From Methylobacterium sp. DB0501 (GTDB taxonomy: Bacteria; Pseudomonadota; Alphaproteobacteria; Rhizobiales; Beijerinckiaceae), in contig NZ_JAAKGV010000001.1 in assembly GCF_011043735.1 (NCBI RefSeq), positions 496,001-560,000 of the forward strand: a stretch of 64,000 nucleotides of DNA, given 5' to 3'. The position numbers and the translations under genes were made by a program. Every line of letters begins with the position of its first letter. Within the stretch, counting starts at the first letter, position 1. A model generated the notes under the pieces. That model had not been told where the DNA came from, ran no database searches, and was given only the letters and a program-made list of their open reading frames with translations. This document shows, in pieces, positions 26,599-34,939 of this stretch.

Positions 26599-27288
26599 TT
26601 ATTGCGCCGCTAGCTCTACGCGAGATCCAAAGGGTTTCAGCATTTGTTTGGCGGCAGGCCGCGCAGACATACGGTCGTACCAACCGCCCACCGAGGGCCG
26701 TTGCGGCACGTTTAGCCATGGCGTCTCTGGCCCGGCCGCAGCCATAAAGCCGTATAGAATGATATCCGCCATGCTCAAATTCTCGCCCGCAATGAAGGCC
26801 TTTTCCGCCATCTCATCGTCGAGCATGTTGAGCCCGCGTTCGGCGATCAGCCGGTTTGAGTGCATGGCTTCAAGCTGAAGGATTCGGTTGCCCCGATAGG
26901 CTTCGACCGCGATGTCCGACCCTCGGAACCATGCAACGAAATGGGAAATTATCTCCAAGTACATTCGCCGAGTCCACATGTGCACCTCAGCGCGCTCAAT
27001 GGGCGAGTTGCCGCACAGGTGCCGGCCACCTTGAGCGATTTCATCGAAGTAGCCGCAGATCGCCGTTATCTCGGTAATCACACGACCATCATCCAACCGG
27101 AGGGCTGGTAATTCTCCGCGAGCGTTTACGTTCTCGAGATACGGACGACGGCGGTTCTCTAGTGCGGCAAGGTCAATAGTCTCCACATCGAAAGAAAGCC
27201 CTCCACGCTCAAGTACAAAAAGGCGGACAGTGGTCGGGTTCGGTCCAGGTTGCTTGGCGTCATAAAAAATCAAGATCCATCTCCTCAT
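26599..27288 (-). CDS. Glutathione S-transferase family protein
   Basis: Encodes 229 residues from the ATG giving MRRWILIFYDAKQPGPNP; a longer frame to 27396 adds an implausible N-terminus. The thioredoxin-like N-terminal domain has VRLFVLERGGLSFDVETIDL and the glutathione-contact segment GELPALRLDDGRVITEITAICGYFDE. The helical C-terminal domain contains FIAGENLSMADIILYGFM, the usual GST N-capping region. Probable conjugation or detoxification enzyme. It is divergent from the AraC gene, which may control it. Confidence 0.88.
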   Translation of the reverse strand: MRRWILIFYDAKQPGPNPTTVRLFVLERGGLSFDVETIDLAALENRRRPYLENVNARGELPALRLDDGRVITEITAICGYFDEIAQGGRHLCGNSPIERAEVHMWTRRMYLEIISHFVAWFRGSDIAVEAYRGNRILQLEAMHSNRLIAERGLNMLDDEMAEKAFIAGENLSMADIILYGFMAAAGPETPWLNVPQRPSVGGWYDRMSARPAAKQMLKPFGSRVELAAQ

Positions 27289-27514
27289 CAAGACGCGACA
27301 CGGCGGTATGCTCCACCCCCTCGTCCTTGCCTTCCCGCACCCCAGTTTTCCGGAAGGCGACACATCCGTTAGAATGCAGGCCAGCGACAAAATCACCCGA
27401 TGCGCGGGAAAAAGGGCAAGTCCTCGGAAAACTTGAGCAAGATGTCGTATATCGACCTCATGCTCGCTAGCGTTGCGAAGATCAGTCCATTGTTGTCGAT
27501 TGGAAGCTTCGAAG

Positions 27515-28423
27515 ATGTATGATCCAGCTAGCCTGGCGTGTCAGAATGCACTCGGTGGTGTCGTCTTGGAAACGAGCCGGGCCGTAGGATGGCGCTCTCT
27601 GCTGGTCGAACGCCGGCGATGGACTGCGGGTGAGATCGAGCTAAGTGGGACGCCGTCGCCAGATCTCCGTCTCGCAGTAGCGTTAGGCCCGACGCATTAC
27701 GCCGAAGTGTTCTCAGCCGGGAAGTGGCGCGGTTCAAAAGTCCGCCGTGGCACAATCGGCGTTACGGCGCCCGGTGACACGGATCGGCTCCGGTGGAGCG
27801 CCCAAACAGCACTGGAAGCCACCAGCCTCTATATATCTCAAGCAATTCTTGCAGCGGCATCTGACCAGCTGCGAATATCGGGCGCTCATGGCGCGAACAT
27901 CGCAAGCGCGAAGCCTATTTTTGCGGATGCGGCGGTGACGGGCGTGGTAAGCAGCCTAATTTCCGGCATGCGACGCGGTGCTCCGGAAATTTATGCAGAG
28001 TCGTGCGTATGCTGGCTAGCGATGCATCTAATGTTGATGCACGGCAGGATTGATCCTCTGACCCATTTCGCAGGGCAGGAAGGCATCACCGACAAGCGCC
28101 TATTGCGCGCCGTGGACCTAATTCGAATGCGGTATGCCGAGAATCTCACCCTAGACGAGCTTGCGTCGGTAGCTTGTGTGAGCAAGTTCCACTTTTCTCG
28201 ACTGTTTAGGAAGCGGACTGGGCTGTCTCCCCACGCGTTTATCATGGAGGAACGAATGAAGACCGCTCGTGCCCTCCTGCTTGAGACTGATCTGCAGGTA
28301 GCCGAGGTCGCTCGGAGAGTTGGATACGCGCGTGCCTCAGCGTTCAGCGTTGCCTTCCGAAGCATAGTTGGCACTACGCCGTCTGATTTTCGCGTCGAGG
28401 CGCTACAATCAGACGTGACTTAG
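27515..28423 (+). CDS. AraC-family transcriptional regulator
   Basis: Encodes 302 residues from ATG 27515 (MYDPASLACQ); an in-frame start at 27473 would add 14. The N-terminal sensor domain is cupin-like. The C-terminal 100 residues carry two helix-turn-helix motifs (LTLDELASVACVSKFHFSRLFRKRTG and LQVAEVARRVGYARASAFSVAFRSIVGTTPSDFR), diagnostic of AraC/XylS. It is divergent from the GST gene and converges with the small gene at 28409. Confidence 0.93.
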   Translation: MYDPASLACQNALGGVVLETSRAVGWRSLLVERRRWTAGEIELSGTPSPDLRLAVALGPTHYAEVFSAGKWRGSKVRRGTIGVTAPGDTDRLRWSAQTALEATSLYISQAILAAASDQLRISGAHGANIASAKPIFADAAVTGVVSSLISGMRRGAPEIYAESCVCWLAMHLMLMHGRIDPLTHFAGQEGITDKRLLRAVDLIRMRYAENLTLDELASVACVSKFHFSRLFRKRTGLSPHAFIMEERMKTARALLLETDLQVAEVARRVGYARASAFSVAFRSIVGTTPSDFRVEALQSDVT

Positions 28424-28606
28424 AATAGCGACGAACGAGCGGAACGCGCCCTCCGCCTGCAGGCGCCGGCTTTCCGCTTCGAACACGCGGCATGCGCGCT
28501 TAAGCTCCTGCGGCCTAGCATCCGGCAGGGTTGCACGAAGGACATCCTCGACCTTCTCCGACCATTGGACGAGTGTTCGGGAAACATCAAAAGTGGTCGT
28601 TGCCAC
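28409..28606 (-). CDS. Small hypothetical helical protein
   Basis: Encodes 65 residues, mostly amphipathic helix (SRTLVQWSEKVEDVLRATLPDARPQELKRACRVFEAESRRLQAEG) with a hydrophobic end (FRSFVAILSHV). It overlaps the AraC 3' end by 15 bp in a convergent arrangement. The pattern recalls small helical-bundle proteins of the DUF3562 kind, but the match is weak. No catalytic residues. Confidence 0.5.
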   Translation of the reverse strand: MATTTFDVSRTLVQWSEKVEDVLRATLPDARPQELKRACRVFEAESRRLQAEGAFRSFVAILSHV

Positions 28607-28730
28607 GGCCTAAGTCCCTTCGCGACGGTCTTTATAGGCCATACGGTGCCGAGTGGCTCCCCAAGCCAATGTCGACTCCGTCGATCGGCAACTCCAGCGC
28701 ACGGACACGAACCGGAGGGCCCGCCTTGCA

Positions 28731-29471
28731 TCAGGCATTGAAACCGCCATCCGCCGTGATGGCGGACCCAGTCATAAAGCCGGCCGCGGGGCTCGCAAGG
28801 AAGCTCACGACCGATGCGATCTCATGTGGCTGGCCGACACGCTTGAGCGCAGTGAAGTCGATATTGACGTCGTTGAGCGCTCCATCGGCGGGGTTAAGGT
28901 CGGTCCTGATCGGCCCGGGCTGGACGAGGTTGACGGTGATGTTGCGGGTCCCAAGCTCGCGGGAGAGCCCGCGCGTGAGGGCAAGCTGCGCCGACTTGGT
29001 CACCGCGTACATCGTCAGCTGCGGAAACGGAACGCGCTCGGCGATGTTCGAGCCGATGAAGATGATGCGACCGCCCTCGGGCAGGTGCGGGATCACGGTC
29101 TGCGCCACCAGCACGGCGCCGCGGACATTGATATGCAGGAGGGTATCGATGTCGTCGAGGCTTAGCTCGGCAATCGTGCCGGTACGCGCGGTTCCGGCGT
29201 TGTTCACCAGGATGTCCAGACCGCCGAGCTTCGCGACCGCTTCTGCGACGAGACGCTTCACCGCTGCTGGATCAGCATTGTCGGCCTGGACCGCAAAGCC
29301 CCGCCGCCTTTTCGCTTCGATCTGTCGGACGATGTCCGCCGCGCTGTCGGCGTCGTTCTGATAGCTGAAGGCGACATCTGCGCCCTGGTTAGCCAGCTCG
29401 ACCGCGATCGCCGCGCCGATGCCGCGCGAACCGCCCGTCACCAGGGCGCGCTTGCCGTTGAGGTCAGTCAT
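28731..29471 (-). CDS. SDR-family oxidoreductase
   Basis: Classical short-chain dehydrogenase/reductase of 246 residues, NAD(P)-dependent. The cofactor glycine motif TGGSRGIG is at about residues 10-17, the NNAG structural motif is present, and the catalytic serine (IFIGS) and Tyr-x-x-x-Lys (YAVTK) are intact. The C-terminal PGPIRTDLNP and the GSAITADGGF end are typical of 3-oxoacyl-ACP reductase-like members. I start at ATG 29471. It is the promoter-distal gene of a minus-strand run. Substrate unknown. Confidence 0.92.
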   Translation of the reverse strand: MTDLNGKRALVTGGSRGIGAAIAVELANQGADVAFSYQNDADSAADIVRQIEAKRRRGFAVQADNADPAAVKRLVAEAVAKLGGLDILVNNAGTARTGTIAELSLDDIDTLLHINVRGAVLVAQTVIPHLPEGGRIIFIGSNIAERVPFPQLTMYAVTKSAQLALTRGLSRELGTRNITVNLVQPGPIRTDLNPADGALNDVNIDFTALKRVGQPHEIASVVSFLASPAAGFMTGSAITADGGFNA

Positions 29472-29540
29472 GGATGATCTCCGGTATTGGCGGCGTGCGA
29501 GCCGCGAGTGTGTTAGATGAAGCAAGCGCTCGACGGCGGA

Positions 29541-30563
29541 TCAGTCGGCCCGGACAATCAGCTTCTTGCCGCTGTGGCTGCCGTCGAAAAGCTTCAGGAA
29601 GGTTTCGGGCAGGCTCTCGAAGCCTTTGATGAATTCCTCGCCGTAGATGATCCTGCCGCTCGTCACCAACGGCGTCATTTCCGCGAGGAATTCTGGAAAC
29701 GTGTCCAGCACGTAAGGCGTCGCGAACGCCTTGATGCTGACGAAGCGGTAGTGGATCAGCGTGATCATCCGAGGCAGATAGTTGGTGCCCTTAGGCAGCT
29801 CGGTGTCGCTGTAATCGGCGATGGTCCCGCAGAGCGTCATCTTCGCGTCAGTGTTGAAATGCTCCATCAGCACCGGGAAAAGCGGGCCGCCGACATTCTC
29901 GAAAAACGCGTCGATGCCGTTGGGCAGTGCGCGGGCAACCTGCTGCTCAAGGTCGTCGGCCTTGTAGTCGATCGCTTCATCCAGGCCGAGCTCGCGCTTG
30001 AGGAAAGCCACCTTCTCCGGTCCGCCGGCTACACCGACGACGCGAAAGCCCCGCAGCTTGCCGAGCTGCGCCGCGGTCGAGCCCACCGATCCCGCCGCAC
30101 CGGTGACGACCAGCGTGCCGCCGGGCTTGAAGTCGTGGACCTTGGTCATGCCGTACCAGGCGGTGAAACCGGTAAGGCCGAGAGGCCCGAGCGCGGTCGA
30201 GAGGGGCGCGATATTCGGATCGAGCTTGCGAAGGTCGGAGCCGTCCGACACCGCATAGTCCTGCCAGCCCGTCCAGGTCTGGACGTGATCGCCCACCGCG
30301 AAGTCCGGGTTGCGGCTCTCCTCGACCACCGCCACCGTCGGCCCGCCCATCGGATCGCCGATCTCGATGACCGGCCATTCGGACGAGCCGTTGCCCATCA
30401 GGTTGCGCTGATAGGGATCGATCGAGAACAGCGTGTTGCGAAAGAGCACCTCGCCGTCCTTCGGCGACGGGATCGCGCTTTCCACGAGCTCGAAGTCGCT
30501 GAGCCTGGCCTGGCCCTGGGGGCGGGCGGCGAGCGTGAACTGGCGGTTGGTCTTCCTCGTCAT
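29541..30563 (-). CDS. NADP-dependent medium-chain (zinc-free) reductase
   Basis: Medium-chain dehydrogenase/reductase of 340 residues in the leukotriene B4 dehydrogenase/curcumin reductase (CurA-like) group, which reduces alpha,beta-unsaturated ketones or aldehydes with NADPH. Evidence: the opening RQFTLAARPQG, LFSIDPYQRNLM, GLTGFTAWYGM, and the Rossmann motif TGAAGSVGS at about residues 151-159. No zinc ligands are seen, as expected for this group. It shares the minus-strand run with the SDR and NTF2-like genes. Confidence 0.92.
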   Translation of the reverse strand: MTRKTNRQFTLAARPQGQARLSDFELVESAIPSPKDGEVLFRNTLFSIDPYQRNLMGNGSSEWPVIEIGDPMGGPTVAVVEESRNPDFAVGDHVQTWTGWQDYAVSDGSDLRKLDPNIAPLSTALGPLGLTGFTAWYGMTKVHDFKPGGTLVVTGAAGSVGSTAAQLGKLRGFRVVGVAGGPEKVAFLKRELGLDEAIDYKADDLEQQVARALPNGIDAFFENVGGPLFPVLMEHFNTDAKMTLCGTIADYSDTELPKGTNYLPRMITLIHYRFVSIKAFATPYVLDTFPEFLAEMTPLVTSGRIIYGEEFIKGFESLPETFLKLFDGSHSGKKLIVRAD

Positions 30564-30608
30564 GCGAAATTCCTCGTGAAGCTTGATCGTTGAATGGCGT
30601 TACGGCGC

Positions 30609-31058
30609 TCAGCTCAGCGCGGCGATCAGCGCCGTGTCTTTGTTGGTGAAATCCGGGTCGACATAGATGCGCACGGCACGGATCAGGTCGCCGTCGAACT
30701 CGAAGACGTTGCAAAACAAGCCCTGGGAGATCTCGCCGTCCGGGAACGGCGTGCCGTCTGACGTCTCGCCCCACTCGCGCCCCTCGACCGCGATCGTGTC
30801 GCCGGCTTCGATGAAGGACAGGCCGTCGATGTCGTGCTCGAGCCTGCGCAGCACCTTCGCCATGCGGATCGTGAAGGTGCGCACTGCCTCCTTGCCGATC
30901 GCCGTGCCGAACTTGGGATAGGTCAACCGGATATCGTCGGTGTACAGGTCAAGGACGCGGGTATCGGCGGCATCGGCATAGCGGAAGAACTGCCGGATCA
31001 TATCGCGCCGGTCGGTGGAGTCTGGGTTCGCCACTGCGGCTCTCCTGTCGACGCTCAC
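30609..31058 (-). CDS. NTF2/SnoaL-like protein
   Basis: Encodes 149 residues with the NTF2-like alpha+beta cone-fold pattern: an N-terminal helix (MIRQFFRYADAADTRVLDLYTDDIRLTYP), a middle strand region (VEGREWGETSDGTPFP) and the terminal curved sheet (LFCNVFEFDGDLIRAVRIYVDPDF). Family members are isomerases, dehydratases or binding proteins. The function here cannot be set. It is the first of three such genes in this cluster and overlaps the VOC gene by four bases. Confidence 0.82.
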   Translation of the reverse strand: MSVDRRAAVANPDSTDRRDMIRQFFRYADAADTRVLDLYTDDIRLTYPKFGTAIGKEAVRTFTIRMAKVLRRLEHDIDGLSFIEAGDTIAVEGREWGETSDGTPFPDGEISQGLFCNVFEFDGDLIRAVRIYVDPDFTNKDTALIAALS

Positions 31059-31504
31059 GCGTCCTGGATGATCTCGATGAGGTTGCCCCAGGGATCGGCG
31101 AAGAAGCCGCCGCGTCGCCGGATCGGCTCATATTCGAGTGGGCCGGCGACGATCGTCACGCCGCGCCGCCCGAGCTCGGCAAGCGTGTCCTCGATGCTGT
31201 CGACCTTGAGGCAGAGATGGTGCCAGCCCCGCTGACCGAGTGAGGCCTCGATCTCCCCCGCTCCCGGGCGGTCGACGGCGCCGGGGCCAGCCGCGATCTC
31301 GATCTGGAAATCGTCGTCGTCCGGCGGCGCGAGGAAGCCCCACTTCAACCCGACCGCCTCGGTGGTGGCGGTCAGCCGGAAGTCGAGCTTCTCGGTGTAC
31401 CAGGCAACGGCTGCGTCGAAATCGGGCACGCGCACGCCGGCATGGTCGCCGCGCATCGACGCGAGCGGGCTGGACGGCTTTCGGGGCGGTGAGAACAGCG
31501 CCAT
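31055..31504 (-). CDS. VOC-family (glyoxalase/dioxygenase fold) protein
   Basis: Encodes 149 residues of the vicinal oxygen chelate fold. The opening RGDHAGVRVPDFDAAVAWYTEKLDFRL and the closing GGFFADPWGNLIEIIQ are the paired beta-alpha-beta motifs that carry metal ligands: His in DHAGV, Glu in NLIEI, and another His in HHLCLKV. With metal ligands retained, it is probably a metal-dependent lyase, epimerase or dioxygenase acting on a pathway intermediate. It is translationally coupled to the NTF2-like gene downstream. Confidence 0.88.
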   Translation of the reverse strand: MALFSPPRKPSSPLASMRGDHAGVRVPDFDAAVAWYTEKLDFRLTATTEAVGLKWGFLAPPDDDDFQIEIAAGPGAVDRPGAGEIEASLGQRGWHHLCLKVDSIEDTLAELGRRGVTIVAGPLEYEPIRRRGGFFADPWGNLIEIIQDA

Positions 31505-31506
31505 CG

Positions 31507-31899
31507 TCAGGCGCTCAGCTGCCGGGCGACCGCCTCGGCATCATGGATCGCCGCCATGTGCTTGAAGCGGCCGTCGATCACCTGATAGACGGCATATTCG
31601 ACGACCTCGAACGAGGCGCCGGTCGGCTCGACACCAACGAAGGTCTTGGCCGGGGTGCCAGTGTTCACGAGCTGCGCGCCGAGCCGGTCGCCGTCGATGA
31701 TGAGGTTCGTCAGCTCCCAGTGAAGGTCTGGAACCGCGCCGGCCTCTTCCCGCTGCACCGCGAGGATGTCCTCGCGGGTGGCCGGCTTGCCATTGAGGGT
31801 GACCTCGTCATGGATGAATGTGTCCATGACATCGAAGTCCCTGGCATTCAGGGCGGCAATGTAGCGATCGTAGAAATCGCGCAGGTCTGGGTTCGACAT
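31507..31899 (-). CDS. SnoaL-like ester cyclase family protein
   Basis: Encodes 130 residues (start MSNPDLRDF; a start four codons earlier is possible). The sequence follows the SnoaL-like plan: [32 protein letters not shown], then [27 protein letters not shown] and [21 protein letters not shown]. The central [22 protein letters not shown] segment corresponds to the catalytic region of SnoaL-like cyclases. It ends two bases before the VOC gene begins. It is one of three SnoaL/NTF2-type genes here. Confidence 0.85.
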   Translation of the reverse strand: MSNPDLRDFYDRYIAALNARDFDVMDTFIHDEVTLNGKPATREDILAVQREEAGAVPDLHWELTNLIIDGDRLGAQLVNTGTPAKTFVGVEPTGASFEVVEYAVYQVIDGRFKHMAAIHDAEAVARQLSA

Positions 31900-31941
31900 T
31901 GTTATCTCCATTGATCGGTCAGGTGGAAGCTTGCTGGATTC

Positions 31942-32598
31942 TCAGCTTGACGGTTGTCCGGGGCGGTGCGCGCGGGCGAGATTGGCGACCAGCTCGGCTC
32001 GGGTCTGAGCACTCTGCTTCCAGGCGGGCTGGCCCGGGCGGGTCCGCCAGGATTCGCTGAGAGGGCTGTTGTCGACGTTGTCGAAGCCGAACTGGTCGTA
32101 GAGCCGCGCGACGATCGCGACGGCCTCGGGAAAGTTGCTGGACGCGGACAGCGCCAGCCGGTCGGGTGCCCCGGAGGGTTTACCCCAGGTCAGAATCCGC
32201 GGCGCCTGGATGTGGGTGAACGCCTTCACCACCTTCGAAGCGGGGAGCTGCTCCTGCCGCAGCTCGTGCTCGGTCTTCTCGCCCGAGTCGACGATTCCGT
32301 AGTTGCCGTCGCGCCACGGCATATAGTTGTTGGTGTCGATCACGACCTTGCCCGCGAGCGCATCAGCCGGCATGTCGTTGACCAGCTTGAGCGGCGCCGC
32401 GACGACGACAAAATCGCCGGCGGCAGCGGCTTCCGCCGCCGTGGCAGCGCGCGCCGCCGGACCGAGTTGTTCGACGAGATCGGCCAACGTCTCGGGCCCG
32501 CGCGAGTTGGCGAGCACGACCTCATAGCCGCTGGCGATCGCCGCACGCGCGATATGACTGCCGACCTCGCCCGCGCCGATGATGCCGATGGTGGTCAT
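31942..32598 (-). CDS. NADP oxidoreductase, coenzyme F420-dependent-like fold
   Basis: Encodes 218 residues starting with a perfect dinucleotide motif (IGIIGAGEVGSHIARAAIASGYEVVLANSRGP). DTNNYMPWRDG and SKVVKAFTHIQAPRI follow, typical of the F420:NADP oxidoreductase-like family that in most bacteria uses other partners. Probably an NADP-linked reductase. It overlaps the next upstream gene by four bases (stop of one, start of the other), so the two are co-translated. Confidence 0.87.
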   Translation of the reverse strand: MTTIGIIGAGEVGSHIARAAIASGYEVVLANSRGPETLADLVEQLGPAARAATAAEAAAAGDFVVVAAPLKLVNDMPADALAGKVVIDTNNYMPWRDGNYGIVDSGEKTEHELRQEQLPASKVVKAFTHIQAPRILTWGKPSGAPDRLALSASSNFPEAVAIVARLYDQFGFDNVDNSPLSESWRTRPGQPAWKQSAQTRAELVANLARAHRPGQPSS

Positions 32599-33560
32599 GC
32601 GGCCCCGACCAGCGCTTCGCTCCTGGCCCAGAGCTGCCGCGCCTTTCCCTCATCGAGCGCATAGGAGCGCACGCCATCGGCGAAGGGGTTGGGCGTGTCG
32701 TCGACTGTCGCAACACGGACATCTTCGAGATACCTACCGCCGATCTCGTCTCCGTCTGCAACGACCGCGGCCCAGACCGTCGTCGCGGCCGCCTGACCGA
32801 CGTCCTTCAGTTCCGCTGGCGGCAGCCCCGCCTCGGCGCGCGCATTGCCCACGGTCTGGAACAGGCCGTTCAGCTCCTCTTCGCTGAAGTTGCGGGGAAG
32901 GTCGGTCAGGCTGTTGCCGGGCATGACCGCGGCCGCGCGGATGCCGCGGGCTCGATGGCGGCGGTCGAACTCGACGGCGAACAGCGCATTGGCCGTTTTC
33001 GACCGGCCATAAGCGACGAACGGCTCGTATTCCTGCCGCTCGAAATTGGGATCGTCCAGATCCACGTCCGCGACGCGATGCGCCTGCGACGACAGCACCA
33101 CGAGGCGGCCGCCGTCGACAAACAACGGCTCGATCCGGGTGACGAGCGCGAAGTGGCCGAGGTGGTTGGTCCCGAACTGCGTCTCGAAGCCGTCGGCGGT
33201 CCTGCCAGCGGGCGTTGCCATTATGCCGGCATTGGCGATGATGGCATCAAACCGGCGGCCGTCGGCGAGCAGCCTGTCCGCGGCGGCCCGAACACTCGCC
33301 AACGACGCAAGGTCGAGCTCGATCAGTTCGAGGCTGCCGCCGGCGGTTTCGGCCTCCTTAAGGACCGGCACCGTCGCCGCCTCCGCCTTTGCGATGTCTC
33401 TCACCGCGCCGACGACGCTGGCGCCGCGCGCGACCAGCGCCCGCGCCGTCTCCAGCCCGATCCCCGACGAGATGCCCGTGATAAGGTAGCGCTTTCCCGA
33501 AAGATCGATACCGGCGAGGACCTCGTCGGCGGTCGACCGGGCGTTGAAATTGTCTGTCAT
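32595..33560 (-). CDS. SDR-family oxidoreductase (retinol dehydrogenase-like)
   Basis: Atypical-length SDR of 321 residues. Cofactor motif TGISSGIGLETAR is near residues 28-40, NAGIM is present, and the active-site pair Tyr-x-x-x-Lys appears in YGRSKTAN. It resembles retinol dehydrogenase/WW-domain-type SDRs. Start ATG 33560 gives MTDNFNARSTADEVLAG; a longer frame is antisense to the control region. It is the first gene of the minus-strand run, divergent from the TetR gene across a shared operator. Confidence 0.9.
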   Translation of the reverse strand: MTDNFNARSTADEVLAGIDLSGKRYLITGISSGIGLETARALVARGASVVGAVRDIAKAEAATVPVLKEAETAGGSLELIELDLASLASVRAAADRLLADGRRFDAIIANAGIMATPAGRTADGFETQFGTNHLGHFALVTRIEPLFVDGGRLVVLSSQAHRVADVDLDDPNFERQEYEPFVAYGRSKTANALFAVEFDRRHRARGIRAAAVMPGNSLTDLPRNFSEEELNGLFQTVGNARAEAGLPPAELKDVGQAAATTVWAAVVADGDEIGGRYLEDVRVATVDDTPNPFADGVRSYALDEGKARQLWARSEALVGAA

Positions 33561-33612
33561 TTTCACTCCTGCTGACCATCGCGCCAGTGAGCCAACCCCG
33601 GCCATCCGATAA

Positions 33613-33688
33613 CATAACGGACATTACGATAATGACTGTTACGGAATCTGGACAAACAGAGTCAAGCGGTTTAGTAATGACCGTTATG
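33613..33688. promoter_or_regulatory. Candidate TetR operator between the SDR and TetR genes
   Basis: Between the divergent genes lies a dyad at 33613-33643: left arm CATAACGGACATTA, spacer CGA, right arm TAATGACTGTTACG. The inner CATTA/TAATG is perfect. The half-site recurs at 33675-33688 as TAATGACCGTTATG, a near-perfect inverse of the first left arm (one mismatch). This clustered arrangement is what is expected of an autoregulated TetR operator controlling both directions. Confidence 0.65.
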
Positions 33689-33708
33689 AAAAGTGGGGAG
33701 CCGACCTG

Positions 33709-34290
33709 ATGGGACGTCGTCGTGAGTTCAATGAGGTGGAAGTGCTCGACGCCGTGCTCCCGGTTTTCTGGCGAAAGGGCTATGAAGGCACGTCCTATGC
33801 CGATCTGGTCGATGCGGCCGGCGTGGAGCGGCCGGCGCTCTATTCGGCGTTCGGAAACAAGGAAGCGCTCTTCCGCAAGGCGCTGGCCCGCTATGAGGAG
33901 CTGTATCTCCACTATATTCCCGAGGCGCTCGAGCTGCCTACGGCGCGTGACGTCGCGGCGCACTTCCTGCGCAGCACGGTCGAGCTCAATACGCGTTTTG
34001 AGGATCGCACCGGCTGTCTGGGCATCAATGGAGCAATGGCGGGCGGCGAAGAGGCCGAGCCGGTGCGCCAAGCGCTGGTTGCGTTTCGCGCAGCCGGCCA
34101 GCAGCGCTTCCGCGAGCGCTTCGAAAGCGCCAAGGCGGAGGGTGATTTGCCCGAGGCCGCGGACCCCGCCGTGCTGGCCGCCTACGTCATGACGGTCAGC
34201 CAGGGGATCGCGGTGCAAGCCAAGGCCGGGGGCTGCCGCGCGCTGCTGCACGCGGTGGCGGAACAGGCGCTGGCGTCCTGGCCGACGTAG
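33709..34290 (+). CDS. TetR-family transcriptional regulator
   Basis: Encodes 193 residues. The N-terminal helix-turn-helix is clear (LDAVLPVFWRKGYEGTSYADLVDAAGVERPALYSAFGNKEALFRKAL). The C-terminal domain (TGCLGINGAMAGG, AAYVMTVSQGIAVQAKAGG) is of the type seen in regulators of oxidoreductase clusters. It is divergent from the SDR gene with the candidate operator between, so local repression of the whole oxidoreductase block is likely. Confidence 0.93.
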   Translation: MGRRREFNEVEVLDAVLPVFWRKGYEGTSYADLVDAAGVERPALYSAFGNKEALFRKALARYEELYLHYIPEALELPTARDVAAHFLRSTVELNTRFEDRTGCLGINGAMAGGEEAEPVRQALVAFRAAGQQRFRERFESAKAEGDLPEAADPAVLAAYVMTVSQGIAVQAKAGGCRALLHAVAEQALASWPT

Positions 34291-34366
34291 GTCGGCACGC
34301 GCGGCGACCCTGCCCGAATGCGCGCGGAACTCACCCTGGGATTGCGTGCGGAGCGGCGTGACTGGA

Positions 34367-34930
34367 TCAGTTCTCGGGAACCGGCACGTCGAACGCGTTC
34401 AGCAGAATGCAGATCACGGTGTAGCTGGCGACCAAGAATGCGAGTTCGCCCACACCTTCGTTGCCAAACAGCGCTCGTGCCTGTTCGTAGGTCGAGGCGG
34501 GCACCGAGCCGCCGCCGGTCGCCGCCGTCACGAAGTCGAAAGCGGCAGCCTGCATCTCGTCGAGATCCGGCGGACGCTGGCCGGCGGCGATCGCCGCGAT
34601 CAACGGTCTCGGCAATCCTGCCTCCACCGCCATCTTCTCGTGGGAATAGAGTTCGTATCGCGCCTTGAAGCGCGCGCCGACCGCCAGGATCACCACCTCC
34701 CGCACCGTCTCCGGCAGGGTCGCGCCTCCGACCAGCGAGTCGAGAAACGCGAACGCCGGCGCGCCGAACCGCGGGAAGTGCAGCAGCGCCGGGAACGGAC
34801 CGATCAGCGCGCCGTCCGCGTCCTGCGAGGCGAAGGCCGACAGGCTTCGTCCCATGCGCTCGACGATCGCGTCGTGCAGGGCACGCACCTCCGGTGAAAG
34901 ATCATTGGGCGGGATCGGCGGCAGGCGCAT
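34367..34930 (-). CDS. Carboxymuconolactone decarboxylase-family protein without CxxC
   Basis: Encodes 187 residues with the CMD/AhpD-like helical fold (LSPEVRALHDAIVERMGRSL, HFPRFGAPAFAFLDSLVGGATLPETVREVVILAVGARFKARYELYSHEKMAVEAGLP). The pair of cysteines that makes AhpD a peroxidase helper is replaced by YELYSHEK. This points to a decarboxylase-like or other non-redox member. It lies between the TetR and LysR genes, six or so bases downstream of the LysR gene on the same strand. Confidence 0.85.
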   Translation of the reverse strand: MRLPPIPPNDLSPEVRALHDAIVERMGRSLSAFASQDADGALIGPFPALLHFPRFGAPAFAFLDSLVGGATLPETVREVVILAVGARFKARYELYSHEKMAVEAGLPRPLIAAIAAGQRPPDLDEMQAAAFDFVTAATGGGSVPASTYEQARALFGNEGVGELAFLVASYTVICILLNAFDVPVPEN

Positions 34931-34939
34931 GGCGGATCC

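Noticed and set aside
26517-26747. Small plus-strand frame after rnk
   Set aside because: Most of it lies over the 3' end of the glutathione transferase gene and it has no family pattern.
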